Part shown: positions 10,867 to 21,624 of the stretch, piece after piece | Layout: each line of letters begins with the position of its first letter | Numbering within the stretch: the first letter of the stretch is position 1 | Assembly (NCBI GenBank): GCA_050084985.1 | Contig: JBITNC010000001.1 | Location: 122,822,001-122,886,000 of the forward strand | From: Nageia nagi | Lineage: Eukaryota; Pinophyta | Direction: 5' to 3' | DNA: 64,000 bases | The notes under the pieces: model-generated | The model's input: only the letters and a program-made list of their open reading frames with translations | Told to the model about the DNA's origin: nothing | Database searches by the model: none | Translations under genes and position numbers: made by a program

Positions 10867-13800
10867 TTGCTACGTAAAAATGTGAAATAATAAGCATGTT
10901 ATTTCAATAATCAATATTAAATGTTAAGTTCTAATCAAGTAAATAATACATGTTATATTTAGCACTAAAGATATGCTTGATTTGGTTCATAAGTGCAAAT
11001 CTACAATTAAAATAATACCCATGTACCCAAATACATTTCTCATATCTAAAATTATAGATGTAGAGTGACATTATTGAAGCTTGTTTTCTTATCTAAAATT
11101 AGGTCTTCCCCTAGATGCCCACACAAAAGGAGCCCAAATGCTATCAATACTCAACCAATTCTCCTTGTGTAGCAATATACTCTCACAAGGAGAAGTACTA
11201 TCTATTTTTTAAGGTTTTGATGTTTATTGGATCGACCAAATTATTAATCTTGATTAGGTTTTCCTAGTTATTAGGATAATCCCTAAATGGAGTTATGTCC
11301 AAACCAATAGAGGAATTAAGGTTAATTGAGAAGTATGGACTTTTCACCACTTGGATTATCATACTTAAAGGCTCCAATCCACCTATCCTCACCTCATTGC
11401 TCTCCAAACAAGTCATGTTACAGAATGTACATGTGGATGTGTTCAATTTAGGGGGTTGCTCATATCAATATTTTTATTTTTGTTTGCATAAGAAAATAAA
11501 TCAAAGTATAAAAAATGAAATAAAAGAGCATAAGTAAAACATCATCCATTCAAAGTTTTGAAACCTAAGTTTCCAATGGGTTTTGTTTACTAACCCTTAA
11601 AGGATATCTTTACATCATCACTTATTTTGCATAAGTCCATTCCATACTTTGCATAAGGATAAATACTCAACATGCATTCTTAAGTCATAAGCATGTAAAA
11701 AATTAAGTCTTAAGCATTGACTTAAAAAATTAAGTCCTTGAGCATGCATTAAAAAACTTAAGCTTTATCACCAAAAAATTAAGTTCTAAGCAAGTATTAG
11801 GTATGCTTAAAAATTAAGTACTAAGCATAAATATGCATTAGCTTAACAAATAAGTATTTAAGTATGCATAAATTTTAACTTAAAAATATAAGCATTTAAC
11901 TTAAAAATTAAGTACTAAGTATGCACTAAACTTTTAAGTATTAACTTAAAATTTTAAGCCCTAATCATTAACTTAAAAAATTAAGCAAGCAACATGTGTT
12001 GAACTTTAAGTACAAAATTCCTCCTTTTTACTTAAAGTTTTACTCCTAAAGATAGCATACTTAGATTTATCCTTTAAAAGTATGCAAAAAAAAAAGTAGA
12101 CATCCATTCTAATGTTACACTTTATTTTCCCTTAATAGCATTGCTAAATTAAAGTAGTATTTCCCTTCTCTTTGCTTAGAACATTTTAGGCATAATCATA
12201 CTTTAAATGTATTTTCCAACCCAAATTATACTAAAAATTATATTTTAACCACAATTTGACTCAATGTGGGAGAGCATTAAAGGGGTAATGATGTATCTAC
12301 TTACTCTAAGGTAATGTAATCATGATAGTGGTTTTTAAAATAAGAACATTTAATAGAAGGAAATGACTTGCAAATCAAGCAAAAAATAAAATTAAATGGC
12401 CTCCAAAAAAAATGTATATGTTTACTTTACTTAAATGCATTTAATTCTATCTAATTACTTGCATGTCAAGATAAAAGAAAGGGGTTGCTTGTAAAAGTAA
12501 AGAAAAAATAAATGCTTGTCTTCCACTTGGGAAAGAAAGGATTGCTCAAAAACATTTTGAAAAAATAATAAAAATAAAAAATGTGAGTAAGGGTCAAAGA
12601 AAAGGAAGGGAGGAAATGCATAGATTTGCAATGCTACAGACTTAATTTAATTATTAAAGTATGGATTTAATTAATTATTTGATAATATGCATGGCATTTA
12701 CAGTAAGGTTGCTTGTATTATTAAATAGGGAGGCATTGCACACCTTACGTTGGAGAGATGGGGTACAAGATGGTAGTGACATTAATGGTAGATGAAAGGA
12801 GAAATCATGAGGAGTGTAAGGAGCTAGGAGTGGTGCATAGAGAGAGGTCATAATAGCCACAAGTAGAGGTTATCATAGGAGGGAGCTCTATATTCACGTA
12901 CCACACTCTAACAACCACAAAAAAATGAAAGGAGGAGGCTATGCGAGGAAGGTGGAGAAGAACAACCATGAGTGGAGATCCATGCAGGAGGGAGGTCTTT
13001 TAGGTGACATCTTATGGGAGGGTGGTAGAGTGGTGGTGAGAGGCACTAGGCTATGTGATAGAGTGAGGGAAAAGTAATGCACAACACTTAGAGGGATGTC
13101 TAAAAAATAGGATCCCATCAATGGCTTCCTCCCATGGTTCCAAAACCACCTCCTATTCATTTAGGTGGGGCTTACATTATCTCAACTCCCTTTCCCTGCT
13201 TGGGAAAGATGTAGAGCAGAACTCTTGAGACATTTTGAAACTCTTAGATGTGATGGGATGATACTTAAATCAGAAACCTTTCTCATGTACATGAATAGGG
13301 AAGAATCCAAAAATAAGGGGAACTATGAATTTCAAACCCCCATGTGATGTAGGATGGCACAACAACAAGGGTAGAGGGCCATTTAGAGGTTGACAGATAT
13401 AATCTATGTGCAACCTCTTCCATGATCGTAGACTATAGATTCTCCTTCAAAGTTTGAGTTTTTGATTCAGCTTTATCCCTCCATTATCTACACCTACTTA
13501 TTTTCTTTTTAAAAAATAACTTCAAAAAATTAAACACCCCCCCTCCAAATTTAAAAAATATTTTAAGGAAGTTTGACTTCCCCCTTAAAAATTTTTGAAT
13601 AGTAAAAATAGGAATAAAAAAGATTATATATCTATATTTTATGTTTAAAAACTTTTGTACATGCCTTACTTCTTAATTTCTTTTCAATGTTTTAACATTT
13701 CTACAAGGCATTATAAATATTTTTGTAGAGAAAAAAATAGCAATCCCTCTTTTTTTTTTTTAATTTTTAATATGCTAACAAGAGTCTTATAAGTTGCAAA

Positions 13801-14196
13801 AAAAAAAAATAATTTCAAACCTCAATTAACTTAAGCAATATATCTTCTCTTATAACTATAACACTATATTGCAAAGTTTAGGTTTATCCAAAAAAAATGT
13901 ACTTTTTGTATACTAACTTCTAAAAAAAAATTATAAATATTGCAAATAACTAAGAAGTTAGCATATCCCAAAATAAATGCATCATATCACTATTTCACAA
14001 ATTTGCAATAATAAACTAACACATAGAACATAATATGTTAGTATCATTAGTTAAAAAAATTGAAGGGGATTATATGGAGGAGGTTATACCTTCTTTTGAA
14101 TTTACCTCACAATGAAGAGGAGGTTTAAGAATGAAGATCTTCAAATATTGAAGAAGAATCTCCAAGCCAAGGATGTGAAAAGAAGCCTCCAAATGG
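10867..14196 (-). other. Cop-B 5' untranslated leader
   Basis: 3.3 kb between PBS and gag with no recognised domain. From gag outward it holds the shared short frame (11446-11264), a block of TTAAGT/AAGCATGCAT repeats (about 11640-12010), AT-rich DNA, a more G-rich segment (about 12690-13160) containing two 61-73 codon minus-strand frames without known relatives, and AT-rich DNA up to the PBS. Homologous leaders lie in Cop-A and Cop-D. Confidence 0.7.
11264..11446 (-). other. Leader reading frame, Cop-B copy
   Basis: A 60-codon frame starting MNTSTCTFCNMTCL and containing EVRIGGLEPLS and IQVVKSPYFSI. Three other copies in this window preserve the same start and much of the peptide. Function unknown; it lies about 0.4-0.6 kb upstream of the gag start. 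Confidence 0.4.
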
Positions 14197-14208
14197 GCTC
14201 TGATACAA
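14197..14208 (-). other. Cop-B primer binding site
   Basis: Plus strand gctctgatacaa, two bases from the 5' LTR. One mismatch from gctctgatacca, the site complementary to the 3' end of initiator methionine tRNA that primes minus-strand synthesis in many copia elements. Confidence 0.85.
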
Positions 14209-14210
14209 AA

Positions 14211-14714
14211 TGAGAGAATTGAACTATAACAAGAACAATCCTAAACTACCAAGATCACATGAAATATCTCAATTCACATCTATCTAACTCACAAATAATA
14301 CAAACTCACAAAGTAACTCAAGATGTAAAGTGGTTCCTCAACTAGGAGTACATCCACTAACTAGATCTTTACTTCAATCACAAATACAACTCTCTTACAA
14401 TCCTTCTAATCTCAACTCCTACACTTCTATCCTATAGCACAACTTTACTTTACAATTGGTATGTAATCACAAAGAGGAAGCCTTCTATTTACAGGCCTAA
14501 ATCCCTCTTTAGATCACCCTTTTATCCAAAGTACAAAAGCATCACATGCACATCCTTTTACCCAAGGGGCATGCTCATGACATGGAGTGTAGAATAAGTT
14601 ACATTATCATATTCACTTAAATACTTAAGGTATAAAATTATACCCTTAAGTATTAGTGAATTTATATATAAGATTTAATACAACCTTTACAATAATGCAT
14701 TATACATTTCAACA
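14211..14714 (-). repeat. Cop-B 5' LTR
   Basis: 504 bp partner of 5565-6069, starting tgagagaattg and ending ttcaaca on the plus strand. The element promoter would have lain in it. Confidence 0.95.
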
Positions 14715-15503
14715 CCACCAAGTTGAGGGATGGAGACATAGTTTTATGGAGGCAAGCCCCATGCACACCCAATAGACAATTTGCAAACATAGTTTCATGG
14801 AATCAGACACAAAAGGTGGAGGCACACAGTTTATGATTAGGAATAGGATAAAACAAAAGGATGAATAGTTATTTGGTCAAGTAGAGGAGGTTTAGTAGAG
14901 CTTCAAATTAATCCATGGAAAATTTGACAGATCCGAGGTCAAGGGAGTAGCGTTGGCGAAGAGTGATTATTGTTTTGAGTGAAAAATGGCCACCAGGATG
15001 GCCTCTTTCTTTAATATTAGTAAATATATATTTATTTAAGCTTTTTAAGGGTAATAAAAAAAGGACCCCCCTTATTATAGAATAAAGTTTTTTTAAATAT
15101 GTAAAAACAATTACTATATATATTGCAAAATTTGCAAATAAAATAAAGTCCTCTTCCTTTAAAATTTTTGCAAACACATTTATAAAAAAAACTTACTTAC
15201 ATGTTAAGAAAAAAAAAAGCTTTTTTTTATACATAATATGCTATTGCTTAAAGAATTATACATAAAAAAAATGTGAATAGCATAAAGAAATTATCAACAA
15301 AAAAGCAACAATTTATTATGATATTTGAAGCAAGTTTTTTTTAATAGATTGAACTAACATAATCATGATAACAATGTTATCACCATATGAAGTAAAAATA
15401 ATCTTAATGTAGAAGGAGAAATCATACCTTAAAATCTTTTACCTCAACAAAGATACAAATGAAGGAAGAAGACCTCCAAGTTGAAGAAGAGCTTCCACAC
15501 CAT
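14715..15503 (-). mobile_element. Cop-A leader, right part
   Basis: AT-rich leader that resumes after Cop-B. Its right end (about 15420-15503) resembles the PBS-proximal leader of Cop-B (14080-14196) and Cop-D (54640-54746): each has a ataccttnnnnnnttttacctc stretch and gaagcctcc-like runs before the PBS. No coding potential recognised. A 89-codon frame on the minus strand (15177-14908) has no known relatives. Confidence 0.65.
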
Positions 15504-15515
15504 GCTCTGATACCA
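15504..15515 (-). other. Cop-A primer binding site
   Basis: Plus strand gctctgatacca, a perfect 12-base complement-type iMet-tRNA site, two bases left of the LTR start at 15518. This is the strongest evidence that a second copia 5' end lies here. Confidence 0.9.
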
Positions 15516-15517
15516 AA

Positions 15518-15725
15518 TGAAGGAAGTGAACCTTAAAGAACATAATATTAATCTACCAAGATCACTTGAAAACTTATTCAAACATCAACACTCTAAGCAT
15601 AACAAACTCATAAATTAATACAATATATAAATTAGTTCCTCCAACTAGGAGTACATCCACTATCTAAGATCTTTCTTCATTCACAAAGATAACTCTCTTA
15701 CAAGACCTCATTCTACATCTCCTAA
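15518..15725 (-). repeat. Cop-A 5' LTR, inner part
   Basis: Starts tgaaggaagtgaac and is alignable with the other LTRs through the conserved ttcctccaactaggagtacatccact block at 15635-15660 and on to about 15725. The outer ~300 bp typical of the family is not recognisable, so the LTR is either truncated or from a diverged subfamily. Confidence 0.7.
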
Positions 15726-16929
15726 GGATATCTCTAGGAGTGAGAAGGATATTATTCATGGAAAAGGAGGTCCTTACCATATCCAAATCCTAGTGAAGGA
15801 AGGAGGTACATTCAAGCTAGGGTTGAACCATAGAGTTCTTTAGTGATGATACACACTCAAACTATTGAAATGAGATAACTCCATGGTAGAAGAGGTTCTA
15901 ACTTTAGGATTAAATATGCAATCCATTATGGGTAAATCCCTAGAAATAACACATATGATCCTCATTAAAATGAAAGGTGATTTTATGACCTCATATATTT
16001 GGTGGTTACATAAGATGTAGTCTTGTATTTTTATTGTTGTTTAATATTTACTTAGTTTTCTTCTGCATGTATTTAGAACCATTAAACCATGGGAAGAGTA
16101 TTGGGTTTTGAATTCAAACCTCCATTATGGAAATTAACCACTTAACAAATCCAACATATATGGCTGGTTTTACCTTTAATTTATTTATTATAAATAACCT
16201 ATTATAATATATTTATTTCTTCAATGCTTTCAATTTAATAAATATTACAATTTAGACCATATTTTACTTTATGCTCTTTAACAAGTCTTGTTTCATAGAT
16301 CTGCATCACAAACAATCTTGGTCAATATAGTTTATGGTTAATACATGGAGAGACAAGTGCCAACATTGAGGTGTCACTAAGTAGATATATGATGGAGTTC
16401 AATTTTATTTGGTTACCAAGATAAAACTATTAATAAATATGACTTCACAACATTTACAAATAATGTTTTACAATATTATGAGATATAAATGATAATTTTT
16501 ATGATAACAAATGATATTACTTCATAAAACTTATACAAATATATAAAATATAAATTATTTAGTACTCATATAATAATTGAATAATATATTGACTTTGCAT
16601 TTATGAAGGGGATTAATAAAAATAATGAAGGCAGAAAATTTTAGTCAGAGGTTGAAATAATACATATTAACCACATAATAACTTTTTATGTAAAAATATA
16701 TATCACAAAAAATATAGAGTTATCTTGATAATGGATTATATTTAACAATAATATTATGAGGATAGAATAATTTTAATGAAAAATATAACAAACTATACAT
16801 ATTTGAGGTATGACCAAGACTACTGAAAGTTTTCATAGAGAAGCCAATATTGTCAGCATAGTGCAATGCATTATCCTAGGCCATATATTATGGTGAAATT
16901 TTCAATCCAAAATAAAATGCTAGTGTGAA
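15726..16929. other. Unassigned AT-rich DNA
   Basis: No reading frame, terminal repeat or similarity to the other elements that I can recognise. It may include the outer Cop-A LTR and the downstream part of Gyp-4. Confidence 0.4.
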
Positions 16930-17890
16930 AAAAAATGACTTTTTCTATTTCCCAATAGAGGTAAAATGAAGAATTCATAATCTGAACATAAAAATATTTT
17001 CTTATATTTCCCTTTTATGTACTCAATTTCAAAGTCATACTCAATGAGGAAATCCACCCAATAACTTTTCTTTATATACAAATTTATTTATGTGAATACA
17101 AAATGCAAAATTTTATGATTATATGTTAGATAATTAAAGGATCTATCCATTAGATATTATCTCTATAGTTTCAAGGTGTATACCACTATAGCCAATTCTA
17201 TGTCACAAGTTACATAGTTCAACATTATCCTTCGATTTTGTGGCTCATATGGCACTATTACTGAATAACACAACATTTGATCCTTCCAAGGATGCATTTG
17301 TATTATCTACAAATCCATCATAAGGATAAAATTTGTTTAGTGTTGACATAGAGTTTAGTACAAATTTTAATGTTTGAAAATTTTTCTTACATGTTTTGGT
17401 CCATTTAATTTCCTTTCCCTTTCTTTGAACTTGTGTGATTCACTATGTAACCTTAGAAAAAGTTTCTATAAACCTTAATTAGTATCCAACCAAACCCATT
17501 TAGCTTATTATTTTGGGTATATTTATTGTATCCAACTAATCTATTATAGATGAAATATTCATTACGTCAATTGGTACATCATCAACAAATATAATATGAC
17601 CAAGATAATAAACCCAAAGGACATAGAATTCATACATATATAAATTCCCATTATGTAGATTTTCTCTAATGATTTGCATGATAATTGTTAAATATTTATC
17701 ATCCTTTTCTCATTCATATAAGTATGTCATCTAAGAATACAAAAATAAATTCATCAAGGTATTATATAAAAATAGTATTTATTATTGAGTGCCAGCATTG
17801 GGGAAAATTGAAGTAAACATAATATTTCTAAAGAAAAGGACATGGGGGAATGCCCTTAGGCACCACAAAAGGGATTATTTTCACCTTATC
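16930..17890 (-). pseudogene. Gyp-4, Ty3/gypsy RT and RNase H remnant
   Basis: Minus-strand translation gives YLDEFIFVFLDDILI near 17770-17720, the catalytic box of chromovirus-like gypsy RT, with YLGHI-like sequence after it. RNase H follows: a WTKTCKKNFQTLK-type connection, DGFVDNTNASLEGS (compare CTDASKEGLG), YLMD at about 17150 and YWVDFLIEYDFEIEYIKGK near 17080-16990. Order and spacing fit a single pol fragment read right to left. The N-terminal RT and the integrase of this copy were not found. It is separate from Gyp-3, since integrase cannot precede RT in a gypsy element. Confidence 0.8.
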
Positions 17891-18344
17891 TCTTTATTTC
17901 CATGTACATTTCAATGATTTCATATTATTTTTAAATTTCTCATGTGCACATGATGTTCAATGCTTATGTTATCAAATGATTTCCTATTTAAAATACCATA
18001 TTATATCTTATAATGTTTATTTCATTTATTTTCTTTTTATCATTGACAAATATATGGATGATGAAATATTGTTACAAGTTTCTTTCATTTATGATACTTA
18101 TAGCTAATAAAAATAAAATGGAAATAAACTCTCATCTTTTTTTATGTTTGACCATTCTATCTTTTGCATCCTTTGTTGGTTTGGAAATAATTAACCATCA
18201 TTAATGTGCATACATCTTCTCAATGGTACCTAGGAAAAAGGATCCATTCTCAAAATGGTATAGTTTATTATGATTATTACAAATAGTATGTATGGAAAAG
18301 GATACCCATAATGACATTGCTCATTGTGATGAAATTGCATATGC
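17891..18344. other. Unassigned DNA right of Gyp-4
   Basis: Would be expected to hold the N-terminal part of Gyp-4 RT, but I see no recognisable motif in any minus-strand frame. Short plus-strand frames here are hydrophobic, AT-driven and unsupported. Confidence 0.4.
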
Positions 18345-18660
18345 TTTATGAACACCTTTGTTGATTGGGTTATTAACCATCACCTTTATGACACCTTTGT
18401 TGGTTGGGTTATTAATTATTACCTTTATGATGACCTTTGTTGTTTGGGTTATTAAGTATGATTAAATTTGTTAGTTAGGTTATTAACCATAAATAGTTTT
18501 ACTTTATGATCACCTTTTTTGGTTGTGTTATTAACCATCACAATGTTTTTTTTTAAGATCATCTTTGTTTGTTGTGTTTTAACTAACCATCATTATGATT
18601 TATTTTATGATCACCTTTGTTTCTTAGGTTATTACTTAGTAACCATTAATATGAATACTA
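18345..18660. repeat. Degenerate tandem repeat, 40-80 bp units
   Basis: About seven diverged units each containing acctttgttggttgggttatt followed by aaccatcac and ttatgatc. The first two units are about 40 bp; later ones lengthen by short insertions. Internal to unassigned DNA; not seen elsewhere in the window. Confidence 0.75.
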
Positions 18661-20559
18661 TTATGATCAATATATTAGACTTTATTTCATTATAGTATCT
18701 TATATCAATGTTATATCTATGGATAATGAAAGCTCATGAGATATTATATTGATTTCATCTTTGCTTCACATGATTATTTTTAAAGAGGAAAAATACAATG
18801 TTCTTATGATCTTTGGAGAGTATTTCTATTTTTCCATATGTTCTTTGTAATTGCTTCTTTTTGGCCACTCCAAAAACAACTAATCCAAAGAAGTGTCGAA
18901 TACATCACCAAAAAATTATTGATTCTAATAAGATTCAAGAAAAAGCATGAAGTTTTTTTTCTCTTCTTTACTTTTCAAGAATTAATTTCAATTTACATTA
19001 TTAAAACTTGAAAAGTGGGCATGTGTTCATACATAATTTGGTATCATTTTTGGGATAAAATATATTTCACATAACACTCACTATATTAGGATGAATATGA
19101 CATTATATTATATTTCAATTATTGCTTATGATGTTGTAAGTTGCTTCTCATGTATAATTATGTTATTTTACATAGGTCACACCACCAACATCAATTCTAG
19201 CATGCAAAGGTGCATTTAGGTATATTTATAAATATTTAAATTTAAATTTTTAGGGATGAGAATATTATCAATATTTCATCTCAATGGGATTATGAATATC
19301 TATTATAAACATGTCAGTATTTATCAAAACCACCTATCAAGATTGGAATCTATTATAATCAAGAGCCATCTACCACTCCTTCATGATACACATCAATGAT
19401 TGGTTCATTAATCATTGGATTTAATATTGGTTCACTCAAACACCATAGGATTCCCAACTCCAGTCCTATGTCTCATCACTTCCCATCTCCAACACTATAG
19501 GGATAAAGACTTCAAAAGCTTGCATCCATATTCTTAGTTATACATGCATATTGAATAAAGTCTAAACATTTACTCAACAATATCCCAAGTAAGTAAATAA
19601 TTATTTATAATTCTCTCTCATGTATTTTTTCAAGTTATTTGATTTAGTTATATTATTGCTATCTTGTTCATCATAATAACTATACTACTTTATTCCCAAT
19701 AGTTACTGAGTGATTGTAGGAAATTAGGTTCCTTTTCTTATTAATTAAGTGTATATAATTGCTTGCTCTTTCACTAGAATTTAGGGTTATATTTTTAATG
19801 TACAGCTCCCTAAATTTCAATAAGCATCTTTATAGTCATAATAGTTTTAAGGCTAATCCCCTTTGAGTCTTGATGTTCATATTGAGTGGTTGATATAATA
19901 CAATGTTGAAATAAAAGTTTTTGTTCTTATTTTTCCTCTAAGGATCAAATGGTATATTTGAAATAAAGGGAAAACTCTTATCAAAGAATATCTAAGAGTT
20001 TAAAACCTCTAAACTTATATTATAAATTATGTAATTCCTATGCAACATGATGGTGGACTTTTCAAGGTTTAAGAGATAACTATAAAATTATATTTTCTTT
20101 GGGATTTTTTATACTTGTTATTTGATAATTAGGGATAATAAAATTTATAAACAATGTTGTATATTCCTCTTAACTTTGATGATGGTAATATACTAAATAT
20201 TGAAGGAGAAATATTATGATGTAAAGGGGATTCCAAGAAACATGAACATCTCACTATAAATAATCCATTTATAGCTAGATATATTAAGCTAGTAATTATT
20301 GGAGAGTAAGTATTGATGATAACATATATCCACTATCCTTGAATGCTAGACCTATATGTCATTCAAAATAGGAAGATAAAGTAATAATCATTATTAACAC
20401 ATTGTTGCATAGAATGGGAAAGGGAGATGGCTATCCCATACCTTCCCATACAATAATTATGTTATAAAAAATATACCATATTTTGAATAAACATATTTAT
20501 TTATGGAAGATAATTAGTAAGAGTAGTTACAAAGGTATAATATTAGGGCCTTACCAAAA
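18661..20559. other. Unassigned AT-rich DNA
   Basis: No domain, LTR pair or repeat recognised. By position it should hold the 3' end and 3' LTR of Gyp-3, whose partner LTR would be outside the window. Confidence 0.4.
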
Positions 20560-21272
20560 ATTCTAGAAAACAATATGCCTCTAGCAATCGCTATCTATAG
20601 AAAGGCTAGTCCATTAAAAGAAAAGGCTTGAACAACCCCCCTATACTAGCCCTAAATTGATTCAATATATCTATCAAGTACAGGGATTGGTTCACTTCTC
20701 AAGCTCTCCCAATGTCCCCTAAAAGCTGTAATAGTGCCATATCACCTAGCCATCCTGAAATTAGAAGTAAGAAGTAATGGATGGGTAGCTTGTACTCAAT
20801 TTGTCATTCCTTTTTAATATACTCTTTATACTACTTGGAATGGGGATTCTTCATTTGAGCTCTTTATTGATTCATTGTATGAAAATTTAGCTTGTGATAG
20901 CACCAAATCCCACTACTTTATTTTTTCAATATTTAAACTCTTAAGAAAATTACCAAGGCTCTTATTGCTAACATCAATTTTTCCATCCAAGGATGATATA
21001 TAGAACTAAATTAAAATTTTTTGTTTCTCTTTAACCTTGAAATTTTCCAAAAGTAACACATAAAGTTTAGATTCATATCAATTGCAATAGGTATTGGTCG
21101 TCAATGCAACTTGATAATTTCTTGGAAGAATAGTTTTACCATATTACATACATATTCAATCTTCTTATAAGGGATACAATGTGCCATCTTGGAAAATCTA
21201 TCCACTATGAAAATAAAATTATCAACCCCTCTTTATGTTGATAGCAATTTTCATACAAAATCCCATATTGAT
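20560..21272 (-). pseudogene. Gyp-3 integrase, core and C-terminal part
   Basis: Reading leftwards from the Gyp-1 LTR: a MGF/MDF block, RGVDNFIFIVDRFSKMAHCIPYKK (core, with the first catalytic Asp position before FIFIVDRFSK), LFFQEIIKLH, and AIDMNLNFMCYFW where SDRDxxFxSxFW is usual. Further left LSQAKFSYNESIKSS..SPFQVV corresponds to the NRSTGKSPFxVVYG block. These belong to a chromovirus-like Ty3/gypsy integrase. The N-terminal zinc domain of the same protein lies at 63636-64000, on the far side of Gyp-1. Confidence 0.85.
21262..21272. repeat. Target duplication left of Gyp-1
   Basis: Plus strand cccatattgat; the minus strand ATCAATATGGG(A) corresponds to ATTAGTAGGGA on the other side of Gyp-1 (63636-63646). 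Both encode the same D-I-S-M-D stretch of the Gyp-3 integrase. Confidence 0.6.
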
Positions 21273-21612
21273 TGACCTAATCAATTGATAAGGTTCTTAT
21301 CTACAACTAAGAATTGATAGGTAAATGGAAAGGAAGAACATAAAGCAAAGATAATTAATTCAATCAAAATAAACAAGATCCTAGCCTTTTATTAATATTA
21401 ATCAATATAATTTGGTTACAATGATATTGTTATCACTCACTTAGCTCTCACACACTCTCTCTACCTTGGTTCTCTTCTTCTCGAGCCCATTCAATGGTTC
21501 ATTAAATCATGTCCTTTCAACTAAAATAGATAGTGACTAATAAATAGTATTCAATCATTAACTACTAATTAGAGTCAAATGGGTTACATTATGAAATTCT
21601 CTCCTACTAACA
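21273..21612 (-). repeat. Gyp-1 3' LTR
   Basis: 340 bp, plus strand tgacctaatcaattg...ctactaaca. Aligns along its length with 63300-63635, including gctctcacacactctctctacc and the ttattatcttctt-type blocks. Confidence 0.9.
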
Positions 21613-21624
21613 TTTTCCCCAATT
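21613..21624 (-). other. Gyp-1 polypurine tract
   Basis: Plus strand ttttccccaatt, i.e. AATTGGGGAAAA immediately before the LTR start TGTTAG on the element strand. Confidence 0.8.

Larger units (their letters stand above)
5565..14714 (-). mobile_element. Cop-B, full-length Ty1/copia element
   Basis: A complete 9.15 kb element on the minus strand: 3' LTR (5565-6069), polypurine tract, 110-bp repeats, RNase H, rearranged RT, integrase, protease/gag, a 3.3 kb leader, PBS and 5' LTR (14211-14714). The LTRs begin and end TG...CA and differ at very roughly one position in ten by eye, so the insertion is old. Flanking five bases (cctct left, ccacc right) do not match, so a target duplication is not demonstrated. 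It sits in the leader of the related Cop-A. Confidence 0.92.

Noticed and set aside
12675-13160. Two minus-strand frames in the Cop-B leader as small genes
   Set aside because: They lie in a G-rich leader segment, show no known motif, and are not kept as the same peptides in Cop-D.
5560-14719. Target site duplication for Cop-B
   Set aside because: cctct and ccacc agree at only three of five positions, not enough to claim.
16930-21272. Joining Gyp-4 RT/RNase H and Gyp-3 integrase into one element
   Set aside because: On the minus strand integrase would come before RT, the reverse of gypsy order, so at least two elements or a rearrangement are needed.
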